From the NCBI RefSeq assembly GCF_014672695.1, contig NZ_CP053923.1, forward strand, positions 3,664,636 through 3,673,101: DNA of 8,466 nucleotides, given 5' to 3'. Under the pieces are notes generated by a model. The model had not been told where the DNA came from. It did not search any database and saw nothing but the letters and a program-made list of their open reading frames with translations. Below are positions 1-6,429 of the stretch, in pieces. Numbering within the stretch: the first letter of the stretch is position 1; every line of letters begins with the position of its first letter. The DNA is from Defluviicoccus vanus. Lineage in GTDB: Bacteria; Pseudomonadota; Alphaproteobacteria; Rhodospirillales; Defluviicoccaceae. A program made the translations under genes and the position numbers.

Positions 1-675
1 ATCATCCTGACCGCGTCCGGCGGGCCTTTCCGCTGTTTCAGTCGCGATCAGATGGCGGCGGTGACCCCGGCACAGGCAGTGGCACATCCCAACTGGGACA
101 TGGGCGCGAAGATCTCTGTCGATTCTGCGACGATGATGAACAAGGGCCTCGAATTGATCGAGGCCTTTCATCTCTTTCCGGTCACCGCGGAGCAGATCGA
201 GATCGTTGTGCATCCGCAATCGGTGATTCATAGCCTGGTTGCCTACGTCGATGGCTCGGTACTGGCGCAGTTGGGACTGCCCGACATGCGGACACCGATC
301 GCCTATGCCCTCGGCTGGCCGCACCGCCTTGCCGTCCCCTCGATCCGGTTGCGCCTGACTGAAATCAGCCAGTTGACCTTCGAGAGCCCGGATCCGGAGC
401 GCTTTCCCGCTTTGCGACTGGCCAGAGCCGCGTTGCAGAGCGGCGGCTCGGCGCCGATCGTCCTGAACGCCGCCAACGAAATTGCCGTCGACGCATTCCT
501 CAATGGCATCATCGGCTTTCTTGATATTCTGGCGGTGGTAGAAGAGACGCTGAACCGCATGCCAGGGCGGGCGGTCCAGTCGCTGGACGATGTCTCGGCG
601 ATCGATCGCGAAGCGCGACGTGCGGCGGCGCAATTGATTGCCTATCCGCGAACCGTGAACAGCTGCTATGCGTAA
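1..675 (+). CDS. dxr: 1-deoxy-D-xylulose 5-phosphate reductoisomerase, C-terminal part (5' end outside window)
   Basis: Dxr (IspC) converts 1-deoxy-D-xylulose 5-phosphate to 2-C-methyl-D-erythritol 4-phosphate with NADPH and a divalent metal, the first committed step of the MEP isoprenoid pathway in the cytoplasm. The reading frame is open from base 1, so the gene starts upstream; 224 of roughly 390 usual residues are visible. The first codons read ILTASGGPFR, a family signature. Counting visible codons, Ser6, His29, Ser42, Asn47, Lys48 and Glu51 match the spacing of E. coli Ser186, His209, Ser222, Asn227, Lys228 and Glu231, so the substrate- and metal-binding residues present here are intact. 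VVHPQSVIHS and GLPDMRTPIAYAL follow as expected, then the C-terminal helical domain. It ends with TAA 31 bases before rseP, the usual alphaproteobacterial order. The N-terminal NADPH domain and the metal ligands equivalent to Asp150 and Glu152 are not visible. Confidence 0.97.
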   Translation: MILTASGGPFRCFSRDQMAAVTPAQAVAHPNWDMGAKISVDSATMMNKGLELIEAFHLFPVTAEQIEIVVHPQSVIHSLVAYVDGSVLAQLGLPDMRTPIAYALGWPHRLAVPSIRLRLTEISQLTFESPDPERFPALRLARAALQSGGSAPIVLNAANEIAVDAFLNGIIGFLDILAVVEETLNRMPGRAVQSLDDVSAIDREARRAAAQLIAYPRTVNSCYA

Positions 676-706
676 ACCGATCAGGCACCACTAGAGGGTC
701 CGATTC

Positions 707-1618
707 TTGTCGATGTTCGATTGGGTCATCCCGTTTCTTGTCGTTCTGTCCGTCCTCGTCTTCGTCCACGAGCTTGGCCACTACTTGGTGGCGCGGCGGT
801 GCGGCGTGCGGGTGGAGACCTTTTCGATCGGCTTCGGTCGCGAAATTGCTGGCTGGACCGATCGCGCGGGAACGCGGTGGAAGATCAGCCTTGTGCCACT
901 CGGCGGTTACGTAAAGATGTTCGGCGAGATGGACTTCGCCGAGGCCGACGAACGGCCGAACCTGACCGAGGCGGAACGGAGCGAATCCTTTCATTATAAG
1001 TCGTTGGGCAAAAAGGCGGCGATCGTTGCCGCAGGTCCGGCGGCGAATTTTCTGTTTGCGCTCGTTGCCCTGCTGGGGCTGTTTCTCGCCGTGGGTGAAC
1101 CGGCGCCGCTCGCGGTTGTCGGCGGCGTTCAGGAGGAGAGTGCGGCCGCGGCAGCAGGGATTCGCCCGGGCGATCGGATTACCGCGATCGAGCAGCAGCC
1201 GGTCGAGTGGTTTGAGGATATCCGCCGTCTCGTTGCAGATCGTCCGGACGAGGCGCTGCAGTTCGAGATCGTCCGCGACGGCAGCACGCTGATGCTGACG
1301 GCGACGCCGAAGCGGCAAATGACTACCGGTAGCGATGGGCAGGAGCGGGCGATCGGTCTGGTCGGCATCCGGCCCGATCTGAAAGCCGTCGGCTATCGCG
1401 CCTTGGGCCCGCTGCAGGCCGTTGGTGCCGCCTTCGATCGAACCTTAGGGCTGACGACGCAGATCCTGTCGAGCCTCGGCGAAATCATTACCGGTTCGCG
1501 CAGCGCCAGCGAACTGGGTGGGCCGCTCAGGATCGCCCAGCTATCGGGACAGATGGCCGAGGACGGACTGATCAACCTTATTTTTTCATGGCGGCGTTAT
1601 CGGTCAATCTCGGACTGA
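707..1618 (+). CDS. rseP: RseP/MmpA site-2 protease, N-terminal fragment of a frameshifted gene
   Basis: RseP is an inner-membrane zinc metalloprotease that cleaves transmembrane substrates, including anti-sigma factors and signal-peptide remnants. The zinc motif HELGH lies at residues 21-25 in the first membrane segment. The conserved GPAANFLFA segment follows, then one PDZ domain at about residues 138-205 (with AGIRPGDRITAIEQQPV). Residues up to 293 align with the family through QMAEDGLINLIF. The frame then runs into ten unrelated residues and stops, before the LDG motif that supplies the third zinc ligand. Adding one T to the six-T run at 1581-1586 restores a normal protein of about 373 residues that continues in the 1588-1827 frame. 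Start choice: AGAGGG at 693-698 lies 8 bases before TTG 707, while ATG 713 is 14 bases away; either could be used. If the sequence is correct, this product should be proteolytically dead. Confidence 0.9.
   Translation: MSMFDWVIPFLVVLSVLVFVHELGHYLVARRCGVRVETFSIGFGREIAGWTDRAGTRWKISLVPLGGYVKMFGEMDFAEADERPNLTEAERSESFHYKSLGKKAAIVAAGPAANFLFALVALLGLFLAVGEPAPLAVVGGVQEESAAAAAGIRPGDRITAIEQQPVEWFEDIRRLVADRPDEALQFEIVRDGSTLMLTATPKRQMTTGSDGQERAIGLVGIRPDLKAVGYRALGPLQAVGAAFDRTLGLTTQILSSLGEIITGSRSASELGGPLRIAQLSGQMAEDGLINLIFSWRRYRSISD
1581..1586 (+). other. Frameshift site in rseP (six-T run, seven expected)
   Basis: In the incoming frame the codons are CTT ATT TTT TCA TGG. With one more T they become CTT ATT TTT TTC ATG GCG, giving the family-typical NLIFFMAALSVNLG. 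The following C makes TTTTTTC, a string known as a -1 ribosomal slippery heptamer, but here it is in register with the downstream frame, not the incoming one, so it does not fit the canonical mechanism. Six Ts are also short for efficient transcriptional slippage. A real one-base deletion or a homopolymer undercall are the simplest readings. Confidence 0.85.
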
Positions 1619-1827
1619 TCAACCTTCTGCCGGTGCCGATGCTGGATGGCGGCCATCTGCTGTTCTATGGCTTCGAAGCCGTTCGCGGCAAACCGATGAG
1701 CCCGCGTGTCCTTGAATATTGCTTCCGCATCGGACTTGCGTTCGTTCTTCTGTTGATGGTGTTCGCGACCTGGAACGATATCGTCAATATGAAGATAGTC
1801 GACTTTGTAAAACAACTCGTAAGCTAG
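1588..1827 (+). CDS. rseP: RseP/MmpA site-2 protease, C-terminal fragment of the same frameshifted gene
   Basis: This is the remainder of rseP in the frame one base back from the first part. It reads MAALSVNLGLINLLPVPM followed by LDGGH. The Asp of LDG, residue 20 of this fragment and about residue 314 of the repaired protein, is the third zinc ligand in site-2 proteases. Two hydrophobic segments follow, including FRIGLAFVLLLMVFATW, which correspond to the last transmembrane helices, and the frame ends at TAG 23 bases before the bamA TTG. The ATG at 1588 has no Shine-Dalgarno-like sequence in front of it and simply encodes a Met inside the normal protein, so I do not think it is an independent gene. 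Together with the fragment from 707, all conserved parts of RseP are present, which argues for a very recent mutation or a sequencing error rather than long decay. Confidence 0.88.
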   Translation: MAALSVNLGLINLLPVPMLDGGHLLFYGFEAVRGKPMSPRVLEYCFRIGLAFVLLLMVFATWNDIVNMKIVDFVKQLVS

Positions 1828-1837
1828 AATCGCTTTC

Positions 1838-1847
1838 GGGAGGGGAG
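1838..1847 (+). promoter_or_regulatory. Strong ribosome binding site for bamA
   Basis: A run of ten purines, GGGAGGGGAG, lies in the short gap after rseP. Its GGAGG core (1839-1843) is 6 bases before TTG 1850, a good spacing, whereas its last GAG is 11 bases before ATG 1859. The site therefore slightly favours the TTG start but does not exclude the ATG three codons later. Confidence 0.7.
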
Positions 1848-1849
1848 TT

Positions 1850-4141
1850 TTGCTCGCAATGCTCTTGCCGCGCCGGGTCGTGCGGGCATGGCTCGTCTTG
1901 GGTCTTTGCCTTAGTCTCCCAACCCTTGAGTGCGCGACCGCGCAGGAGGTGGTTCGTGACATTGTCGTCGAGGGCGCACAGCGCACCGAGACCAGTACAA
2001 TCCAGTCCTACCTGCTGATCCAGCCGGGCGATCCCTTTGACGATGCGCGCATTGATCGCTCGTTGAAGAGCCTGTTTGCCACCGGCCTTTTTGCCGACGT
2101 GTCGATCAGCCGCAACGGCGACCAGTTGGTGGTGAAGGTAGTGGAAAACCCGATCATCAACCGCGTCGCCTTCGAGGGCAACGAACGGATCGACGACAAG
2201 ACGCTCGAAGCCGAAGTGGCCTTGCGGCCGCGCACGATTTACACCCGCGCCAAGGTTCAAAGCGACGTCACCCGTATTCTGACTCTCTATCGGCGGAGTG
2301 GCCGCTTTGCCGCCACCGTCGAACCAAAGGTCATTGAACTGCCGCAGAACCGCGTCGATGTGGTGTTTGAAATCCAGGAAGGTGACGTCACCACCGTTGA
2401 GAGCATCAAGTTTATCGGCAACAAGGAATTCGACGATTCGGAGTTGCGGACGGTTATCCGCACCAAGGAATCGGCGTGGTGGCGTTTCTTCTCCACCGAC
2501 GACACCTATGATCCGGATCGGCTGTCACTCGATCGTGAACTGCTCCGACGCTTCTATCTGCGCGGCGGCTACGCCGATTTTCGTGTCGTCTCCAGCGTGG
2601 CCGAACTGTCGCCCGATCGCGAGGGCTTCTACCTCGTTTTCACCATCGAAGAAGGCGAGCGATATAAGGTCGGCAAGGTGGACGTGCACACGACGCTGAA
2701 GGGACTCGACCCGACGCAACTCAAGGATGTGCTCAAGCTGGCGCCGGGGGATTGGTATGATGCGGACAAGGTAGAGAAAAGCATCGATGCCTTGTCGGAT
2801 GCGGTGGGAACGCTCGGCTACGCATTTGTCGACGTTCGTCCGAAGCTCGAACGCAATCGCGAGGCCCATACCATCGATCTTGCCTTCGACATCAACGAAG
2901 GGCCGCGCGTCTTTATCGAGCGTATCGACATCTCCGGCAACACGCGGACGCAGGACCGCGTCATTCGCCGCGAGTTCCGTCTGGTGGAAGGGGACGCGTT
3001 CGATGCGGCGAAACTGCGCCGGTCGCGTCAGCGCATCCAGGACCTCGACTTTTTCGAGAAGGTCAACGTCGAGCAGGTGCCGGGCAATGCCCCCGACCGG
3101 GCGGTGATCAAGGTTGGCGTGGAGGAGAAGTCTACCGGCTCCTTATCCGTCGGCGCCGGCTTCTCCACCGGCACCGGCATCCTCGGTGACGTCAGCGTCC
3201 GCGAGCGCAACTTTCTTGGCCGGGGACAGGACGTCGTCTTGAGCGCGCTGCTCGGCCAGCGCCGCAAACAGGCGGAACTGTCATTTACCGAGCCGTATTT
3301 TCTCGACCGCGAAGTGTCTGCGGGATTTGACGGCTTCTATATCGAGACTGATCGGCAAAGCGAAAGCTCCTTCGACGTACGCACCTACGGCGGTGACTTG
3401 CGCATCGGCTATCCATGGAGTGAGGCTTTCACCGAGTCGTGGAAGTACACGCTGAAGAGCTCCGAGATGTTTAACGTTCCCAGCAGTGCTTCCATTTTTG
3501 TTCAGGAGGCGCAAGGCACCGAAACATACTCGGAAATTTCCCATATCGCCGCCTATGACAAGCGGGACAGTAAAATTGACCCCACATCCGGCTATCTCGC
3601 CAAACTGGTAACGGACGTAGCTGGCCTTGGTGGCTCAGTTGCCTATATGCGCAATCGCATCGAAACCGACTATTACTATCCAGTTGCTGAAAACTGGGTG
3701 CTGTCACTCTCGGGGAATGGCGGCATCATTAATGGCCTTGGCGAGGATGTGAAGCTACTTGACCGCTTCTTTATTGGCGGCAACGAGGTGCGTGGCTTCA
3801 AGATTGACGGCATTGGTCCGCGCGACAGATCGACAAACGATGCCCTTGGTGGCGAATACTTCTACGCCGGATCGGTGCAACTGGCATTCCCGCTTGGTTT
3901 CCCCGAAGAGTTCCGGATTAAAGGTCGCGTCTTCAACGACGTGGGCAGTTCCTGGAAACTGCAGGAGAACGATCCGAACCATCTGATCGAAGACTCCTCC
4001 AGTCTGCGAGCTTCGGCCGGATTCGGTATGACTTGGGTATCGCCCTTTGGCCCGCTCGGGGTCGATATCGGCTATGCCTACCTCAAGGAGAACTATGATC
4101 GCACCGAGCTGTTTCGGCTTAACTTCGGTACGAGGTTCTAG
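1850..4141 (+). CDS. bamA: BamA, outer membrane protein assembly factor (Omp85 family)
   Basis: BamA is the central barrel of the BAM complex, which folds beta-barrel proteins into the outer membrane. The 763-residue product has a signal peptide (basic RR near residue 8, hydrophobic stretch about 13-25, cleavage near ATAQ at 30-32). Five POTRA domains follow at about 34-100, 101-178, 181-269, 270-352 and 353-427, and then a 16-strand-type barrel from about 430 to the end. VRGF, the conserved loop-6 motif, is present in GGNEVRGFKIDG, and the protein ends in a phenylalanine (LNFGTRF), as expected for the C-terminal beta-signal. Length and domain order are normal, with no frameshift. It lies 22 bases after rseP and its TAG is immediately followed by the ATG of its chaperone gene skp, implying co-transcription and translational coupling. 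TTG 1850 is chosen for its ribosome binding site spacing; ATG 1859 is a close alternative giving the same mature protein. Confidence 0.97.
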   Translation: MLAMLLPRRVVRAWLVLGLCLSLPTLECATAQEVVRDIVVEGAQRTETSTIQSYLLIQPGDPFDDARIDRSLKSLFATGLFADVSISRNGDQLVVKVVENPIINRVAFEGNERIDDKTLEAEVALRPRTIYTRAKVQSDVTRILTLYRRSGRFAATVEPKVIELPQNRVDVVFEIQEGDVTTVESIKFIGNKEFDDSELRTVIRTKESAWWRFFSTDDTYDPDRLSLDRELLRRFYLRGGYADFRVVSSVAELSPDREGFYLVFTIEEGERYKVGKVDVHTTLKGLDPTQLKDVLKLAPGDWYDADKVEKSIDALSDAVGTLGYAFVDVRPKLERNREAHTIDLAFDINEGPRVFIERIDISGNTRTQDRVIRREFRLVEGDAFDAAKLRRSRQRIQDLDFFEKVNVEQVPGNAPDRAVIKVGVEEKSTGSLSVGAGFSTGTGILGDVSVRERNFLGRGQDVVLSALLGQRRKQAELSFTEPYFLDREVSAGFDGFYIETDRQSESSFDVRTYGGDLRIGYPWSEAFTESWKYTLKSSEMFNVPSSASIFVQEAQGTETYSEISHIAAYDKRDSKIDPTSGYLAKLVTDVAGLGGSVAYMRNRIETDYYYPVAENWVLSLSGNGGIINGLGEDVKLLDRFFIGGNEVRGFKIDGIGPRDRSTNDALGGEYFYAGSVQLAFPLGFPEEFRIKGRVFNDVGSSWKLQENDPNHLIEDSSSLRASAGFGMTWVSPFGPLGVDIGYAYLKENYDRTELFRLNFGTRF

Positions 4142-4702
4142 ATGGCTTGGCTATCCGTCGGCATGACTTCGCGCCTTGCCGCGGTTTTCCTTGCAAGCTC
4201 GCTGTTTCTGCCGATCGCCGCTGCCGCTGCCGACCTGAAGATAGCCATTCTGGATGTTGAGCGTGTCCGACGGACCGCCTCGGCAGTGAAGGCGATCCAT
4301 TCGCAACTGGGCCAGCAAGTCGATGCCTACCGCGCCGCGACGCAGAAGGAGGAGCAGGATATCCGCAGCGCCCAGGAGGAATTGGCGAGCAAGCGGACGG
4401 TCCTGTCGCCGGAAGCCTATGCGGAGGAACGACGGAAGCTTGAGGAGCAATTGGTTGGTGCCCAGGGCCGGGTGCAGGAGCGTCGGCAGGCTCTCGAACG
4501 CGTGAATGCCGAAGCGATGCAGCAGGTCCAGGGCGTACTGGAATCTATCGTCGCCGAAATCGCCAGCGACCAGCACCTGACACTGATCCTGCGCAAGGAT
4601 CAGGTCGTGTTTCTCTCGCCGGATCTAGAAATTACCGATCAGGTCCTGCAGCGCCTGGACCGAGCGTTACCGACGGTCCGCGTCAGCGACCCGGGCCGTT
4701 AG
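4142..4702 (+). CDS. skp: Skp/OmpH family periplasmic chaperone
   Basis: Skp (OmpH, HlpA) is a trimeric periplasmic chaperone that holds unfolded outer-membrane proteins on their way to BamA. The 186-residue product begins with a signal peptide: hydrophobic stretch about 12-25 and an alanine-rich cleavage region (IAAAAAD, residues 25-31). The mature start DLKIAILDVERV matches the family's first beta strand. Residues about 50-125 are rich in Glu, Gln, Lys and Arg with heptad character, forming the coiled-coil tentacles. The C-terminal part (LTLILRKDQVVFLSPDLEITDQVLQRLD) closes the body domain with the usual aspartate-rich DITDxVL-like end. The ATG directly follows the bamA stop with no gap; GAGG at 4132-4135 is 6 bases upstream. 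A Met at codon 8 would also leave a workable signal peptide but has no nearby ribosome binding site. The sequence is divergent, as is normal for this family; context makes the call firm. Confidence 0.93.
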   Translation: MAWLSVGMTSRLAAVFLASSLFLPIAAAAADLKIAILDVERVRRTASAVKAIHSQLGQQVDAYRAATQKEEQDIRSAQEELASKRTVLSPEAYAEERRKLEEQLVGAQGRVQERRQALERVNAEAMQQVQGVLESIVAEIASDQHLTLILRKDQVVFLSPDLEITDQVLQRLDRALPTVRVSDPGR

Positions 4703-4888
4703 CCTGCACGACCGACGCGTGTGGCGAACGCTATCGCGGGTTTGGCAATATCCGATCGGTGTCGTCTATGCGGCGAGGCTCCTGCCGATTTTCGGCACTG
4801 CGACTGAGGAAGGGATGCGGCGATCGCCGATGACAGCGATATCGCCCCCATAATCGTTTACATCATGGGATGGTGTGGTAAAGACTTG

Positions 4889-4900
4889 TGCGCCGGCGCA
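4889..4900. repeat. Perfect 12-base palindrome TGCGCCGGCGCA
   Basis: The two six-base halves are exact reverse complements with no spacer. It lies 9 bases before a TTGACC and about 225 bases upstream of the fabZ start. It could be a protein-binding site, but palindromes of G and C are common by chance in such DNA. Confidence 0.4.
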
Positions 4901-5110
4901 GGCGCTTCTTGACCCCGGTTGCATAGTATTACCGATCATCTTCGGTTGCTCGCTCGTCAGGACGACCGGAGGATGTCCCGGCCGGCTGGCCGTCAGGAGA
5001 TAACAAACTTCGAAAGTGGTGGGGCCGCGCCGTCGACGGCGGTGAGAGGAAGTCGACATCAGGCGTTGCATTACCCACACCGCAGGAACGGACCGAGAAG
5101 AATGGATCAT

Positions 5111-5116
5111 GAGGGG
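5111..5116 (+). promoter_or_regulatory. Ribosome binding site GAGGGG for fabZ
   Basis: GAGGGG ends 9 bases before ATG 5126. The upstream alternative ATG 5102 has GAGAAG only 1 base before it and AGGA 14 bases before it, both poorly placed, so this site favours the later start. Confidence 0.5.
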
Positions 5117-5125
5117 CAACAGAGG

Positions 5126-5602
5126 ATGGGTGAAGGGCCCGCGGCCGTGCTGGGTGAAACGTTCGAGATCGATCGCATAAAGGATATGATTCCGCATCGC
5201 TTCCCCATGCTGATGATCGACAAGATCGTCGATCTGGTGCGGGATGAGCATGCGACCGGGATCAAGAACGTCACCGTCAATGAGCCTCACTTTCAGGGGC
5301 ACTTTCCCGCCGAGCCGGTGATGCCGGGTGTGCTGATCATCGAGGCCATGGCGCAGACCGCGGCGGTGCTTGTGGTCGCGACACTGGGGCCCGAGCGGGA
5401 AGGAAGTCTCGTTTACTTCATGTCGATCGATGCGGCGCGCTTTCGCAAGCCGGTGGTGCCGGGCGATACGGTGCTCATTCATGTTCGCAAGCAGCGCAAG
5501 CGAGGCAACGTCTGGAAGTTCGAGGCCAAGGCAATGGTCAATCATACCCTGGTCGCCGAAGCCATCTTTGCGGCGATGATTCGCGACGTGCCGGCGGCCT
5601 AG
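5126..5602 (+). CDS. fabZ: 3-hydroxyacyl-[acyl-carrier-protein] dehydratase FabZ
   Basis: FabZ removes water from (3R)-hydroxyacyl-ACP to give trans-2-enoyl-ACP in type II fatty acid synthesis; the same hydroxyacyl-ACP substrate is used for lipid A by LpxA and LpxD. The 158-residue product has the hot-dog fold signatures: IPHRFPMLMID near residues 22-32, HFQGHFPAEPVMPGVL with catalytic His59, and the catalytic Glu73 in LIIEAMAQTA. The His-to-Glu spacing of 14 equals that of characterised FabZ enzymes. The C-terminal half (FMSIDAARFRKPVVPGDTV, then VWKFEAKAMV) is also typical. ATG 5126 is chosen for its ribosome binding site; ATG 5102 would add eight residues, and the frame is open further upstream to TTG 4919 without family similarity. 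It stands alone, without the lpxD and lpxA neighbours usual for this cluster. Its frame stays open beyond the TAG for 31 codons into the recO start. Confidence 0.96.
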   Translation: MGEGPAAVLGETFEIDRIKDMIPHRFPMLMIDKIVDLVRDEHATGIKNVTVNEPHFQGHFPAEPVMPGVLIIEAMAQTAAVLVVATLGPEREGSLVYFMSIDAARFRKPVVPGDTVLIHVRKQRKRGNVWKFEAKAMVNHTLVAEAIFAAMIRDVPAA

Positions 5603-5695
5603 GCCAGCACAGCGGCGCCGGCGGGCACGATCGGCGCCGACACTGCCGCCGGGAGCAGGGCGAAGGCGCCGCCTGGGTGCGCAAGGAAGGCGCAA

Positions 5696-6278
5696 GTGTT
5701 CTGGACGAACAATGCCATCGTCCTCTCGGCACGCCCCTTCGGTGAAGGCAAGGCTATCGTTTCGCTGTTCGCTGCGGAACACGGCTGCTATCGCGGTGTC
5801 GTGCCGGGGGCAACAGCCGGACGCGGCGCTATCTACTGCAGCCGGGAACGCTGGTGGTCGCCACATGGCGCGCTCGCGTCGCCGAACAGTTGGGCGTCTT
5901 GACGCTGGAACTCTTCCGCGGCCTTGATGCGAAGGTCATCCACGACCGGCTGCGACTGGCGGCGCTGGTTGCCGCTGCAGCCTGCTTGACGCGAGCCTGC
6001 CCGAGCGGGAGCCTAATGCCGATCTCTATCGTCACAGCCTGACCTTGCTGGATGGGCTAACGGCGGCTGAAGGTTTTCTGGACGCCTATGCCGAGTGGGA
6101 ACGCCGGCTTGTCGCGGCGCTGGGCTTCGGGCTGGCGCCACTGGCGCCGCCGGTTGCGCAAATGCGCCAGACGCTGCTCGCCCTTGAGGAACATGTGTTC
6201 GCAGACCGCCCTGGGGTGCCGCCGGCACGCCACCGGCTGGCCAATCTGATCGATACCGACCGATCCTGGGCTCGTTGA
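5696..6278 (+). pseudogene. recO: RecO-like DNA repair protein, broken by two frameshifts and an internal deletion
   Basis: RecO loads RecA at gaps with RecF and RecR. The start GTG 5696, with AGGAAGG 5 bases before it, opens with FWTNNAIVLSARPFGEG and EHGCYRGVVPG, the RecO OB-fold wording. After the five-G run at 5806-5810 the similarity moves to the frame one base back (SRTRRYLLQPGTLVVATW, then EQLGVLTLELFRGLDA). Near 5988 it moves back again (DASLPEREPNADLYRHSLTL, then FLDAYAEWERRLVAALGFGL). One missing base at each place would restore a continuous frame. After GFGL the usual 45-55 residues (the CAxTG and YVSPRxGRAVS segment) are absent, and the text jumps to a normal RecO C-terminus, LALEEHVFADRPGVPPARHR. 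The repaired length is about 194 residues against roughly 240-250 usual. As given, no single frame encodes a functional RecO. Identification rests on remembered family wording and is good for all three pieces. Confidence 0.8.
6132..6148 (+). repeat. Direct repeat CTGGCGCC x2 at the recO deletion junction
   Basis: CTGGCGCC occurs at 6132-6139 and again at 6141-6148, a 9-base period. It sits exactly where the recO similarity jumps from the GFGL segment to the C-terminal segment. Short direct repeats are a common footprint of slippage or recombination deletions, so this may mark how the missing segment was lost. Confidence 0.5.
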
Positions 6279-6372
6279 CGGAAGCGCCAGCATCGCCAAT
6301 CTCGTCAATGGTTGCCGCCTCGTGGCCGATGCAACGGTACGGGCGTGGCACACCGGTCCTGCAAATATGGGA

Positions 6373-6404
6373 CGGGCCCCGAAACGACAGAGTCTCGGAG
6401 CCCG
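6373..6404. terminator. Possible bidirectional terminator stem-loop between recO and the sulfatase gene
   Basis: Bases 6373-6385 pair with 6392-6404: a 13-base stem with 11 pairs and two mismatches around a six-base loop (GACAGA). It lies between two convergent genes, 25 bases past the end of the - strand sulfatase gene and about 95 bases past the recO stop. A T-rich tract is missing on the + strand, where AAAA follows the stem, and on the - strand the stem is followed by TCCCATATTTG. Position supports a terminator; the weak T tract lowers confidence. Confidence 0.5.
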
Positions 6405-6429
6405 AAAAGCGGTAACGGTTCAGCGGCGG

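Larger units (their letters stand above)
4703..5125 (+). other. Gene-poor stretch between skp and fabZ, where lpxD is usually found
   Basis: About 420 bases without a gene I can recognise. All three forward frames contain stops soon after skp, and no hexapeptide-repeat protein wording typical of LpxD is visible in any of them. A frame on the - strand is open across it but is mostly the shadow of fabZ, and its tail here matches nothing I know. The region holds a 12-base perfect palindrome (4889-4900), a TTGACC that could be a -35 element (4909-4914) without a convincing -10 at 16-18 bases, and purine-rich patches. It may contain a fabZ promoter, but I cannot show one. Confidence 0.6.

Noticed and set aside
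509..1318. A 269-codon open frame on the - strand across dxr and rseP
   Set aside because: It is a shadow of two well-identified genes, with low-complexity composition and no family wording.
1581..1587. Programmed -1 frameshifting at TTTTTTC in rseP
   Set aside because: The heptamer is in register with the downstream frame, not the incoming one, and a regulated truncation before LDG is not known for this family.
3400..4000. Impression of lower GC content and different codon use in the BamA barrel
   Set aside because: Judged by eye only and not computed. Surface-exposed barrel parts vary widely, and the frame and family motifs are intact.
4909..4937. sigma-70-type promoter with TTGACC as -35
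   Set aside because: At 16-18 bases spacing the -10 position reads ACCGAT, CCGATC or CGATCA, none of which is a credible TATAAT-like element; TAGTAT is too close.
5603..5650. Possible remnant of lpxA (APAGTIGADTAAGSR, in frame after fabZ)
   Set aside because: It loosely resembles one hexapeptide turn of an LpxA N-terminus and is in the expected place, but it is too short and alanine/glycine-rich to tell from chance.
4766..5866. A 366-codon open frame on the - strand across fabZ
   Set aside because: It is antisense to fabZ, whose catalytic motifs are clear, and its translation is rich in Arg, His and Pro with no recognisable domain. Long antisense frames are common in GC-rich DNA.
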